Positions 15,878-24,853 of a stretch of DNA of 64,000 bases are shown here, piece after piece. Both the position numbers and the translations under genes were made by a program. The stretch is from Burkholderia sp. 9120. GTDB taxonomy: Bacteria > Pseudomonadota > Gammaproteobacteria > Burkholderiales > Burkholderiaceae. The notes beneath the pieces were generated by a model. That model was not told the origin of the DNA and did no database searches. It saw nothing but the letters and a program-made list of their open reading frames with translations. How positions within the stretch are numbered: position 1 is the first letter of the stretch; each line of letters starts with the position of its first letter. The DNA lies in contig NZ_JQNA01000001.1 in the NCBI RefSeq assembly GCF_000745015.1, positions 1,814,735 to 1,878,734 of the forward strand. The letters are read 5' to 3'.

Positions 15878-18800
15878 AGTTCGTAACACGGGTAGTGAAG
15901 CTGATGTTGTCCCGGGAGTGGTGGCTGTGTGTGTGGCTATGCGTCGAAATCGCGCTGGTCGTCGCGTTGATCTGGAGCGTGGGGCCGCTGCTGGCGATCG
16001 GCGCGACGCGTCCGTTGGAAAGTGCGGCGGTGCGAGCGTGGTTGATTGCGCTCGTGCTGCTGGCCGGATGCATGCGGCTGGTTTGGCGGATGCGGGGAAG
16101 TGCGAGCGGTGCGGGTGCGGGTGCGGGTGCGGGTGCGGGTGCGGGTGCGGGTGCGGGTGCGGGTGCGGGTGCGGGTGCGGGTGCGGGTGCGGGCATGATC
16201 GCGCGTTGGCGTGAACACCGGACGAATTCGAGCGCCTTGAAAACAGCGGAAAGCAGCAGCACCGCCGACGGTGCCGCAGTTGCCGAACTATGCGCCCGTT
16301 TTCGCGAGGCGCTCTATCTGCTGCGTCGCGCAACCCCGACCACAGGCAAGCTCACGGCACGGCTCGATACCATCACCGGTCAGTACGCGTATCGATCGCC
16401 GTGGTATTTGGTGGTCGGCAGCAGCGGCTCGGGCAAGACCGCTGTACTCGTCCACGGCGGACTCGAACTGTCGACCGCCAAGCAAGCGGCGCGCGCTGCC
16501 GCCGGCCGTGTCGAGGCGACCCAGCAATGCGACTGGTGGTTCAGTAACCACGCGGTGCTCGTCGATACGCCGGGCCACTTTCTGGAAGCCGCCGACGACA
16601 CCCAGCGGCGCGGCACCGAGTGGCGTGCCCTGCTCGCGCTGCTCCGCAAACATCGGCCGCGCCAACCGCTCAACGGCGTGCTACTGACAGTCGCGATCGA
16701 CTCGCTGCTCGCACTGAACGAAGCCGAACGCGCGGCCTACGCGACGCGTCTGCGCAAGCCGCTGCAATCGATGCGGGCGGCGCTCGACATGCAGGTCCCG
16801 ATCTACTTATGTTTCACCCGAATGGATCGCCTCAGCGGCTTCGTCGAGTATTTTTCCGCGCTGAACCGCGAGGGCCGCGAGCAGGTTTGGGGCGCGACAT
16901 TTCCGCTCGATGAAACCGCAGCAGCACGCAACAGCGCCACCGCCGCATTCGCCGACGCATTCGACAAACTCGCGCAGCGCCTGAGCGACGGCTTGCGCGA
17001 CGTCGTGGGCGCCGACCCCGATCTCGATAGCCGGGCGCTCGCCTATCTATTCCCGCAGCAGTTCGCGAGTCTGCGCGAGGTGCTCGACGGCTTCTGTTCG
17101 ACGCTGTTTCAGACGTCGCATCTGGAAGCCAACCTCGTCGCGCGCGGCATCTACTTCACTAGCGCCTTGCAGAGCGGGCCGACGATCGACCGGATACTGA
17201 CGCCGGTCAGACAACAGTTGCACAGCGTAATGCCGTCACCGGCACCCGCAACCAGTCGCGTCGGCCAAAGCTATTTTCTCAAGCAACTGCTGCACGAGGC
17301 CGTCTTTGCCGATGCCGGCCTCGCCGGCACGAGTCGCGCGTCGCTGCGGCGCCGTCTGATCGCGCACACGGCGCTCGCGGTGACGAGCGGTGCCCTGTTG
17401 CTGACACTGCTAGCCGGCTGGACGATCAGCTATTCGAACAACCGTGCCTATCTCGACGAAGTCGGCGCGCACGTCGCCGCGTTCAACCTGCACGCGCGCC
17501 CGCCGATCGCGTTGCCCGCCGCTGCGTTGGCGCCGCTCGCGCCGATGCTCGACACAGTGCGAGGCCTGCCCCGCAGCGAGCACTTCGAGATCGATGCCCC
17601 GCCGGCCTTGCGCTACGGACTCGGTCTTTACCCCGGCGCAAGAATCGGCGACGCCGGCGAGACGATCTATCGCCGCGCGCTTGACGACAAACTGCTGCCG
17701 CAGACCGCCGCACATCTTGAAGCGCTGCTGTCCAACGCCCCGCTCGACGATCCGGAATATACGTACGACGCGCTCAAGGCCTATCTGATGCTTCACGACG
17801 CCGCTCACTACGACGGCGGTTTTGTCGCCGCATGGCTGATCCTCGACACGCAGACGTCGTTGCCATCGAGCACCACGCTCGACCAACGCGCACATCTGGA
17901 AGCGCACCTCACGCGGCTCTTCGAAGCGCGCGCGGTCGCGTCGCCGTTCGCGCTCAACGCAGCCCTGGTGAGCCGCGTGCGTGAGCGGCTCGCACGCGAT
18001 TCGTTCGCTCAGCGTGCTTACCATCAGTTGCGCCGCGAACTGCTGCGCATGCCGCACGCCGCGCCGCTCACCGTCGTCAGCGCGGGTGGCCCGCAGGCAG
18101 CGCTCGTGTTCCGGCGCATCAGCGGCAAACCGCTCAGCGACGGCATCGACAGCCTGTATACGTATCGAGGCTATTGGGACATCTTCGACAAACGCGTCGC
18201 CAACGCCACCGCGCAACTGCGCAGCGAAGAACCATGGGTGCTGGGCATCGACGCCGCGCCCACGGTCGACACCGCGCGCCTCGCGCTTGAAGTCCGACGC
18301 GCGTACTTCAACGACTACATCGAAGTCTGGGATGCGTATCTCAACGACTTGACGCTGATCGATAGCAAGTCGATTGCGCAAAGCACGCGAATCGCGCGCA
18401 CGCTATCGGCGCCGGATTCGCCGCTCAGACAATTTCTGCAAGCCGCCGCCCGTGAGACGAATCTGTCGCGAACCGCCTCCTCGTCCGAGCAGCGCCCCGC
18501 GGCGGCTCGCATGCAGCAGCGCCTCGGCGAAGCGCGGCAATCGCTCGCGGCGATGTTCGGCAACGCCGCGCCCGCAGTGCCGCAAGCGGCCAGCGAAGAC
18601 CGACCCGAGCCCGTCGTCGACGCGCATTTCGAACCACTGCGCCGCCTCGTCGCCTCGTCCGACGGAGGCGCCGCCGGCACGGCGCCGTTCGACGGCAACC
18701 TGCGCGTGGTCGACGAGTTGTACAGCTACCTGACGTCGGCGAGCGCGGCACTCAACAGCGGCAATGCGCCGCCGCCAACCGGCGTGTTCGACAAACTGCA

Positions 18801-19584
18801 GGCCGATGCCGGACGTATGCCGATGCCCTTACGCAAGATGTTCGGCGACCTGTCGCAGAACGGTTCGGCGCAGATCGGCGGCGCGCTGCGCGCCAATCTC
18901 GCGCAAGACGCCCAAGGCGGCATAGGCCGACTGTGCCGCCACATGATCGACGGGCGCTATCCATTCGTGCGCAACGCCACCCGCGATGTCGCGCTCGACG
19001 ATTTTTCGAAGCTGTTCGCGACGGGCGGCTTGATGGACAGCTTTTTTCAAAAAAATCTGGCGTCGCAAATCGACGTCAGCGGCAGCCGCTGGCGCTTCAG
19101 GCGCGACGCGACCGGCGCCGCCTCGGGCGATGCCCGTCTGGCCGGCTCGTTCCAGAATGCCGACATCATCCGCACCGCGTTTTTCTCCGGCAATGCCACG
19201 ACGCCGGCGCTGCAGGTCGAGCTGACGCCGCTCGAACTGGATCCGGGGATCGCGCAGTACACGCTGGATGTCGACGGCCAAACGATCCGCTACGCCCATG
19301 GCCCGCAACTGCCCACCACAGTGAAATGGCCGGGCCCCGGCGGCGGCGGTCAGGTCAGCTTGCAGATCAGCACACCCGGCGGCGCCGACGGTCTGCAAAC
19401 GCAGGGACCGTGGGCGCTGCACCGTTTGCTCGACAAGGCGCGCATTACACCGGGCGCGACGCCCGAGCACTTCGTTGCCACCTTCGACTTCAACGGCCGC
19501 AAGCTGTCTTTGCGGGTCATCGCCAACAGCAGCTACAACCCGTTCAGGTTGCCGCAAATGGACGCGTTTTCGTGTCCGTCGTAA
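15874..19584 (+). CDS. tssM: TssM (IcmF-like) inner-membrane T6SS protein
   Basis: TssM spans the inner membrane and periplasm and contacts TssJ and TssL. The protein has 1236 residues. Two helices (about 18-43 and 52-71) are followed by an (Ala-Gly)14 linker (80-107), then a cytoplasmic NTPase-like domain with Walker A GSSGSGKT (182-189) and VDTPGHF near 230. A third helix (about 490-512) leads into the large periplasmic IcmF domain, with the C-terminal FNGRKLSLRVIANSSYNPF. A Walker A is present only in some TssM proteins; here it looks intact. The start overlaps tssL as ATGA. Confidence 0.96.
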   Translation: MKFVTRVVKLMLSREWWLCVWLCVEIALVVALIWSVGPLLAIGATRPLESAAVRAWLIALVLLAGCMRLVWRMRGSASGAGAGAGAGAGAGAGAGAGAGAGAGAGAGMIARWREHRTNSSALKTAESSSTADGAAVAELCARFREALYLLRRATPTTGKLTARLDTITGQYAYRSPWYLVVGSSGSGKTAVLVHGGLELSTAKQAARAAAGRVEATQQCDWWFSNHAVLVDTPGHFLEAADDTQRRGTEWRALLALLRKHRPRQPLNGVLLTVAIDSLLALNEAERAAYATRLRKPLQSMRAALDMQVPIYLCFTRMDRLSGFVEYFSALNREGREQVWGATFPLDETAAARNSATAAFADAFDKLAQRLSDGLRDVVGADPDLDSRALAYLFPQQFASLREVLDGFCSTLFQTSHLEANLVARGIYFTSALQSGPTIDRILTPVRQQLHSVMPSPAPATSRVGQSYFLKQLLHEAVFADAGLAGTSRASLRRRLIAHTALAVTSGALLLTLLAGWTISYSNNRAYLDEVGAHVAAFNLHARPPIALPAAALAPLAPMLDTVRGLPRSEHFEIDAPPALRYGLGLYPGARIGDAGETIYRRALDDKLLPQTAAHLEALLSNAPLDDPEYTYDALKAYLMLHDAAHYDGGFVAAWLILDTQTSLPSSTTLDQRAHLEAHLTRLFEARAVASPFALNAALVSRVRERLARDSFAQRAYHQLRRELLRMPHAAPLTVVSAGGPQAALVFRRISGKPLSDGIDSLYTYRGYWDIFDKRVANATAQLRSEEPWVLGIDAAPTVDTARLALEVRRAYFNDYIEVWDAYLNDLTLIDSKSIAQSTRIARTLSAPDSPLRQFLQAAARETNLSRTASSSEQRPAAARMQQRLGEARQSLAAMFGNAAPAVPQAASEDRPEPVVDAHFEPLRRLVASSDGGAAGTAPFDGNLRVVDELYSYLTSASAALNSGNAPPPTGVFDKLQADAGRMPMPLRKMFGDLSQNGSAQIGGALRANLAQDAQGGIGRLCRHMIDGRYPFVRNATRDVALDDFSKLFATGGLMDSFFQKNLASQIDVSGSRWRFRRDATGAASGDARLAGSFQNADIIRTAFFSGNATTPALQVELTPLELDPGIAQYTLDVDGQTIRYAHGPQLPTTVKWPGPGGGGQVSLQISTPGGADGLQTQGPWALHRLLDKARITPGATPEHFVATFDFNGRKLSLRVIANSSYNPFRLPQMDAFSCPS
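16111..16194 (+). repeat. GCGGGT hexanucleotide tract inside tssM
   Basis: Thirteen perfect GCGGGT units plus a final GCGGGC run without interruption for 84 bp and encode 14 Ala-Gly pairs. The unit length keeps the reading frame whatever the copy number, so slippage would lengthen or shorten the linker between the second membrane helix and the NTPase domain of TssM. Confidence 0.97.
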
Positions 19585-19617
19585 AGCCGCTCGCTATCAG
19601 ATCAGGACGTTTGCTCC

Positions 19618-20709
19618 ATGCCCTCTTTTCGCCTTCAGTTGATGATCGTCGCCTGCCACGGCAAGGCGCTACCGAACGACCCGGGCGCGGTCTTCGACGC
19701 CGCCGGCGGCTCGATCGGCCGCGCGCCGGACAACACGCTGGTGCTGCCCGACGACGATGACGGCGGCAGCGCGGTGGCGCGTCGCCATGCGTCGATCAGC
19801 GCGCACGGCGACGGCTGGCAGTTGCTCAATACCAGCGAGCATGCGGCGATCGCCGTTAATGGCAAGCTGATCGAGCCGCGCGGACAGATCGAGCTGCACG
19901 CGGGCGATATCGTCAATATCGGCGCCTATGTGCTGCGGGCGGCGGCGTGCCCCGAGTTGCCGGTCTGGAATCTGACGGACGGGTCCACGCTGACCGACGC
20001 GCGTTCCGCCGCTGGCTCTGGCTCTGGCTCTGGCGCCGGTCCTGCCGCTGACTCCGCCGAAAACGCAGCAGCGAATCCGCTTTACGTAACACCACGACCG
20101 TATGGCCTTTCCGAAGACCGGCCGTTCAGTCCCGGAACCTCGACTTCGTTACACGATCTGCTCGATACGCCGCTCGATCCGCTCGCGCTATTCGAACCAC
20201 CGGCTACGAGATGGTCGAACACCCGATGGAACGAAGCGAACGTTCCCGACCTGTTCGCCGACCTCGCCGCCGCACCACCCGGCGCGTTCGACGCATCGCG
20301 TACGGACAACGCGCCCGGTCATACGATCCGCGACCATGTGGCGGAATTCGACGGCCATCTGCGGCTAAAGATCGCCACGCCGATAGAGGAGACGACGCGG
20401 CATAACGCTATCACCCAGCGAACCGACTACGCCGACGCGTTTGGCCGCTTATACGACGCATCGGCCTGCGTCGTGCGTGTCGCCGTGCCGAATTACGGCG
20501 GTAAAACTCATGCAAGGAACGACCCACCACACAAGGCACCGATCGACGTGGGCAAAACTATCGAATCCGCCGCCCTGCTCGCCCACGCCTTTCTCGATGG
20601 TGCCGGCGTCCCCTGCGACGCAGCAGCCGAGGCCGGCTTCACCCCAGAATTCATGCACACGCTAGGAACACTGGTCCGCACACTCAAACAACCTACCGGC
20701 CAAAACTAA
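19618..20709 (+). CDS. T6SS FHA-domain protein, TagH-like, short C-terminus
   Basis: The 363-residue protein starts with a phosphothreonine-binding FHA domain (about 27-107) with IGRAPDNTLVLP, ARRHASI and a C-terminal strand INGxL-like segment (VNGKLIEPRG). TagH/Fha proteins work with the kinase PpkA and phosphatase PppA to switch T6SS assembly on. The middle is low complexity (SGSGSGAG) and Pro/Asp-rich. The end (LLAHAFLDGAGVP to LVRTLKQPT) resembles only the beginning of the TagH C-terminal domain, so it appears truncated relative to known TagH. It lies 33 bp after tssM and is the last gene of the operon. No ppkA or pppA is in view. Confidence 0.82.
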   Translation: MPSFRLQLMIVACHGKALPNDPGAVFDAAGGSIGRAPDNTLVLPDDDDGGSAVARRHASISAHGDGWQLLNTSEHAAIAVNGKLIEPRGQIELHAGDIVNIGAYVLRAAACPELPVWNLTDGSTLTDARSAAGSGSGSGAGPAADSAENAAANPLYVTPRPYGLSEDRPFSPGTSTSLHDLLDTPLDPLALFEPPATRWSNTRWNEANVPDLFADLAAAPPGAFDASRTDNAPGHTIRDHVAEFDGHLRLKIATPIEETTRHNAITQRTDYADAFGRLYDASACVVRVAVPNYGGKTHARNDPPHKAPIDVGKTIESAALLAHAFLDGAGVPCDAAAEAGFTPEFMHTLGTLVRTLKQPTGQN

Positions 20710-20831
20710 CAACTACCCACTCGATCAGGGTCGGCGCGCCGCATAACCAAAACTATCCCTCCCAAGCTCGCGGCGCCCGTCCCCTCGGCATCCCGCCCGG
20801 CCATCCCGCGGAGAGCCGCGGCGGCCCCCTC

Positions 20832-20840
20832 TGCTATATT
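20832..20840 (+). promoter_or_regulatory. Possible extended -10 promoter of the CorC-type gene
   Basis: TGC followed by TATATT (20835-20840) forms an extended -10 element 31 bp before the GTG start at 20872. No good -35 is visible. It lies in the 162-bp gap after the T6SS operon, which otherwise shows no structure I can name. Confidence 0.35.
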
Positions 20841-20871
20841 CTCTCCATCCTGTCCCTCTCCTTCACGACGC

Positions 20872-22176
20872 GTGGAACAACTTCCCCTATGGGCGCAGAT
20901 CGGCGCAGTTTGTCTGCTGCTCGTCTGCTCCAGTTTCTTTTCCATTTCTGAAACGGCGATGATGGCGCTCAACCGTCATCGCCTGAAGCACCTGGCCAAT
21001 CAGAACGTGCTCGGCGCAAAGACCACGCAAGGCCTGCTCGCGCGTACCGACCAGTTGTTAAGCGTGGTGCTGATCGGCAACAACCTGTTCAATACGATCA
21101 TTCCGGTGCTGACCACCTCGATCGCGCTGCACACGTTCGGCCGCAACAACGTCGTGCTCTCGATCGCGACCGGCATTGTCGCGTTCCTGATCATCGTGTT
21201 CGCGGAGATCACGCCGAAGATCGTCGGCGCGACCTTTCCGGAAAAAATCGCGCTGCCCGCCAGCCTGCTGATCGCGCCGATGATGCGCGTCGCGAAGCCG
21301 CTCGTCTGGTTCGTCAATCTGTTCGCCAACGCGATCCTGCGGGTGCTGCACATCAACACCAAGGGCGGGCGGGATCAACGCCTGACCACCGAAGAACTGC
21401 GCACCATCGTGCTCGAATCGGGCAGCTTCATGCCCACCAAGCACCGCAGCATTCTGCTGAACCTGTTCGACCTCGAGAACATCTCCGTCGACGACGTGAT
21501 GATCCCGCGCCGCCGTATCGAAGCGCTGGATTTCGACGCGCCGTTCGAACAGATCCTGCATCAGCTCGAGACCTGCTATCACAACAAGCTGATCGTCTAT
21601 CAAGGCGACATTGACCGCGTGCTCGGTGTGCTGCACGTGCGCAAGACCCTGGCCGCGCTGCACAACCAGGAGCTCGAGCGCGAGACGCTGCGCGAATTGC
21701 TCGCCGAGCCGTACTTCGTGCCGAGCGGTACGCCCGTGTTCCAGCAATTGCAGTTCTTCCAGGAAAGCCGCCACCGCACCGCGCTGGTCGTCAACGAGTA
21801 TGGCGAGCTGCAAGGCCTCGTCACGCCGGAAGACATCATCGAAGAGCTGATCGGCGAATTCACCACGTCGATTCCGCGTAGCGCCAATACGCGCGGCGGC
21901 TGGAACGAGAGCGGCGAATGCATCGTGGCGGGCAGCATGCCGCTGCGCGAACTGAACCGCTGGCTCCAACTGACGCTGCCCACCGACGGCCCCAAAACGC
22001 TCAACGGCCTGATCCTCGAAATCCTCGAAGACATTCCGGACGGCGACGTCTGCGTGCAGATCGGCGACACCAAGCTCGAAGTAATGCGCAGCGACGATCA
22101 GGCGATCCGCACCGTCAAGCTGTTCAAGCCGCCGGTGCGCGGTGCGGCCAAGGCCGCCAAAGCCACGCGCATCTGA
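20872..22176 (+). CDS. CNNM/CBS-domain membrane protein (CorC/HlyC family)
   Basis: The 434-residue protein has an N-terminal CNNM (DUF21) membrane domain with three or four helices (about 1-170), a CBS-domain pair starting at VDDVMIPRRRIEALD (about 205-330), and a C-terminal CorC_HlyC domain (about 345-425, GECIVAGSMPLRELNRWL and TLNGLILEILEDIPDGD). Members are linked to magnesium/cobalt efflux or divalent-cation homeostasis; the exact substrate cannot be told here. It starts with GTG. It precedes the pil genes with a 128-bp gap and is probably separate from them. Confidence 0.9.
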   Translation: MEQLPLWAQIGAVCLLLVCSSFFSISETAMMALNRHRLKHLANQNVLGAKTTQGLLARTDQLLSVVLIGNNLFNTIIPVLTTSIALHTFGRNNVVLSIATGIVAFLIIVFAEITPKIVGATFPEKIALPASLLIAPMMRVAKPLVWFVNLFANAILRVLHINTKGGRDQRLTTEELRTIVLESGSFMPTKHRSILLNLFDLENISVDDVMIPRRRIEALDFDAPFEQILHQLETCYHNKLIVYQGDIDRVLGVLHVRKTLAALHNQELERETLRELLAEPYFVPSGTPVFQQLQFFQESRHRTALVVNEYGELQGLVTPEDIIEELIGEFTTSIPRSANTRGGWNESGECIVAGSMPLRELNRWLQLTLPTDGPKTLNGLILEILEDIPDGDVCVQIGDTKLEVMRSDDQAIRTVKLFKPPVRGAAKAAKATRI

Positions 22177-22304
22177 AGCCGAAACAGAGCTTCGCACAGC
22201 GGCGCCGCGCGCGCCATTAGCCGAATGGCCGAGTGGCGTTAGGGCGATGCCATGACCGATGATGCAGCCGTCACGTTCTACAGGCGGCTCGTCACCGGTC
22301 TCTC

Positions 22305-23597
22305 ATGCAAGCATCCAGTCATCCCGCTGCACCCGCTCCAGGGCAGTCAGCGTTCAATAGCGAAACCGCGGCCAAAGCCAGGCCCGCAAACTTCGCGGTC
22401 GATCCCGCCGCCAATCTCGGCGATATCGACACTGCGCCGGCCGTTCGCCTCCTCACCGAAACGCTGCAGGAAGCCACGCGCCGCAACGCGTCGGATCTGC
22501 ATATCGAACCGTCGGAGCATGGCTGGCGCGTACGCTTGCGCATCGACGGCGTGCTGCATGAGACGCCGCAGCCGCCCGCGCATCTACGCGACGCGTTCAT
22601 CACCCGCGTGAAGGTGCTGGCGCGCATGGACATCGCCGAGCGGCGCGTGCCGCAAGATGGCCGGCTGCGGATCGCCACGTCGCCCGGACGGACCGAAGAC
22701 TATCGCGTCAATTCGCTGCCTACACTGTTCGGCGAAAAGCTGGTGCTGCGCCGGCTCGACGCATTGCCCGCGGATCTGTCGCTCGACTCGCTCGGCCTCG
22801 ATCCACAACAGCGCGCCACTGTCGACGCCGCGATCCGTGCGCCGCACGGCCTCATGCTGGTCACCGGTCCGACCGGCAGCGGCAAGACGCTGTCGCTGTA
22901 CTGCTTCCTGCAATTGCTCAACGACGCGTCGCGCAATCTTTGCTCGGTCGAAGATCCGGCCGAAATCCAGCTAGCAGGCATCAACCAGGTCAGCGTGCGC
23001 GAGAAGGCGGGCCTCACCTTCGCCGTGGCGCTGCGGGCGTTTTTGCGGCAGGACCCGGACGTGATCATGGTCGGTGAAATCCGCGACGACGAAACCGCCG
23101 ACGTCGCCGTGAAGGCCGCGCAAACCGGTCACCTCGTGCTGTCGACGCTGCATACGAACGACGCCCCCGCGGCAATCGCACGTCTGATCGACATTGGCGT
23201 CGAGCCGTACAACCTGGCGGCAGCTCTTCGGATGGTGACGGCGCAACGGCTGGTGCGCCGACTGTGCGTGGCATGCCGAACGCCTTCCCCACACTCGGCC
23301 GCCGCGCTACGAGCCGCGGGTTTCGCCGACGCTCAACTCGACGGCTGGCAGCCCTACGCCGCCGCCGGTTGCGCGAAGTGCCACGGCATCGGCTACCGTG
23401 GCCGGATCGGCGTGCATCAGGTGATGCCGGTGTCCGAGCCGATGCGCGAACTGATCGTGGCAAGCGCAGGCACGCATGAACTCGCGCGGCTCGCTCAGGC
23501 GGAGCAAGTCCTCACGTTGCGTGACGCCGCATTGGCGCGTGTGCGCGACGGCACGACGAGTCTCGCAGAAGCGCTGGCCGCCACGGAGGTCGCGTGA
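22305..23597 (+). CDS. pilB: PilB-like type IV pilus/type II secretion assembly ATPase
   Basis: This GspE/PilB-family ATPase powers pilin polymerisation at the inner membrane. It has Walker A GPTGSGKT (188-195), Walker B-type [12 protein letters not shown] near 250, a His box [13 protein letters not shown] and a zinc-binding tetracysteine (CVAC near 321, CAKC near 356). With 430 residues it lacks the N-terminal MshEN-type domain of standard PilB (about 560 residues), starting almost directly with the N2 region. Context (pilC and pilD directly downstream) supports PilB, although GspE-like function cannot be excluded. It ends in a GTGA overlap with pilC. Confidence 0.9.
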   Translation: MQASSHPAAPAPGQSAFNSETAAKARPANFAVDPAANLGDIDTAPAVRLLTETLQEATRRNASDLHIEPSEHGWRVRLRIDGVLHETPQPPAHLRDAFITRVKVLARMDIAERRVPQDGRLRIATSPGRTEDYRVNSLPTLFGEKLVLRRLDALPADLSLDSLGLDPQQRATVDAAIRAPHGLMLVTGPTGSGKTLSLYCFLQLLNDASRNLCSVEDPAEIQLAGINQVSVREKAGLTFAVALRAFLRQDPDVIMVGEIRDDETADVAVKAAQTGHLVLSTLHTNDAPAAIARLIDIGVEPYNLAAALRMVTAQRLVRRLCVACRTPSPHSAAALRAAGFADAQLDGWQPYAAAGCAKCHGIGYRGRIGVHQVMPVSEPMRELIVASAGTHELARLAQAEQVLTLRDAALARVRDGTTSLAEALAATEVA

Positions 23598-24826
23598 ATA
23601 CCGCCGTGCTGGTTCGGCCAGCGGCAACGGAACTGCGCTTCAGGTGGCACGGCGTCAACGCGCAGGGCACGCACAAACGCGGCGCGCTGATCGCACCGGA
23701 CGCCAGCGCCGCGCGGGCGCTGCTCAACAAGCGCGACAACCTGTTCATCATCGAACTCAGAGCGCATGGAGCGGCGCCCCGCCCCAAAACCCGCGCCGCC
23801 GACGTCACGCTGTTCACGCGCCAGCTCGCCAGTCTGCTGCGCGCCGGGTTGCCGCTCGCGCCCGCGCTCGATCTGCTGGCGCAAACTGGTAACGTGCGCC
23901 AGCAAGGCATGCCGCGTATCGTCGGCGCGCTGGCACGCGACATTACGAGCGGACTGCGGTTTTCCGCGGCGCTGCAACGGCACCCGGCTCAGTTCAGCGC
24001 GTTCTATTGCCAGCTCGTCGAGGTGGGCGAAGCAGCCGGCGCGTTAGCCGCGGTGCTGGCCCGCCTCGCCGACGACCGCGAACGTGCCGCCGCGCAGCGC
24101 GCCAAGGTGCGTGCCGCGTTGACCTATCCGGGAGCGATCCTGCTGCTGGCCATGGCAATCACCACTGCGCTGCTGGTGTGGGTCGTGCCGACGTTCAAAC
24201 AGATCTTCGACGGTTTCGGCGCGAAGCTGCCCGCGCCGACCCAATTCGTACTAGCGCTCTCGGCGGGTGCCGCGCGTTGGAGCGTGCCGGCCGTCCTCAT
24301 GGTGTTCGCCCTGGGCTGGGCTGTGACGTTTCTGATGCGACGTTCCGAAGCGGCGCGCATACGCTTCGCACGCGTGGCGCTGAGAATACCGGTCGCCGGT
24401 CCGCTGTTGAGCAGCCTGTGCGCAGCCCGCTGGAGTCGTGCGCTCGGCACACTGCTGTCGGCCGGCACGCCACTCGCCGACGCTTTCGACTCCTTGACGC
24501 ACGCCACCGGCAACGCCTTCTTCGACCGCGCCACCGTCGATATCGCTGCGCGGCTGCGGCGCGGTGAACGGCTCGCGGCGGCCATGCGCTCGGCACGCTG
24601 TTTTGCGCCGGAGATCGTGCAGCCGGTCGCAGTCGCCGAGGAATCGGGCACGCTCGACACCATGCTGATCGACGTGGCGTCGCTCAGCGATCGTCAGGTT
24701 GACGAAAAGATCGCCACGCTGGCGAGCCTGTGCGAGCCGCTTGTCATTGTCGTGCTGGGGGCGCTGGTCGGCGGCCTCGTCATCGCCATGTATCTTCCCA
24801 TTATTCAACTCGGCAACGTGGTGTAG
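23594..24826 (+). CDS. pilC: PilC, type IV pilus inner-membrane platform protein
   Basis: PilC/GspF forms the cytoplasmic-membrane platform that transmits ATPase motion to the pilus. The 410-residue protein shows two T2SSF domains, the first with FTRQLASLLRAGLPLAPALD and the second with RWSRALGTLLSAGTPLADAF, and three membrane helices (near 185-205, 235-255 and 375-400). It starts with GTG in a GTGA overlap with pilB, implying translational coupling. The C-terminal helix ends with the family-typical VIAMYLPIIQLGNVV. Confidence 0.94.
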   Translation: MNTAVLVRPAATELRFRWHGVNAQGTHKRGALIAPDASAARALLNKRDNLFIIELRAHGAAPRPKTRAADVTLFTRQLASLLRAGLPLAPALDLLAQTGNVRQQGMPRIVGALARDITSGLRFSAALQRHPAQFSAFYCQLVEVGEAAGALAAVLARLADDRERAAAQRAKVRAALTYPGAILLLAMAITTALLVWVVPTFKQIFDGFGAKLPAPTQFVLALSAGAARWSVPAVLMVFALGWAVTFLMRRSEAARIRFARVALRIPVAGPLLSSLCAARWSRALGTLLSAGTPLADAFDSLTHATGNAFFDRATVDIAARLRRGERLAAAMRSARCFAPEIVQPVAVAEESGTLDTMLIDVASLSDRQVDEKIATLASLCEPLVIVVLGALVGGLVIAMYLPIIQLGNVV

Positions 24827-24853
24827 CATCGCAGCCGAATCCACTCTCTCGCC

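Noticed and set aside
16111..16194. Possible CRISPR-like array
   Set aside because: It is a simple 6-bp microsatellite with no spacers; no cas genes or true repeat-spacer pattern occur anywhere in the window.
15735..16333. Open frames with Pro-His, Thr-Arg or Cys-Gly repeats over the tssM tract
   Set aside because: These are translations of the GCGGGT tract in other frames and strands; the tssM frame alone continues into conserved sequence.
1..20709. T6SS region as a recently acquired genomic island
   Set aside because: No integrase, tRNA target, insertion sequence or flanking repeats are visible and base composition appears similar to the neighbouring housekeeping genes, although the left edge is outside the window.
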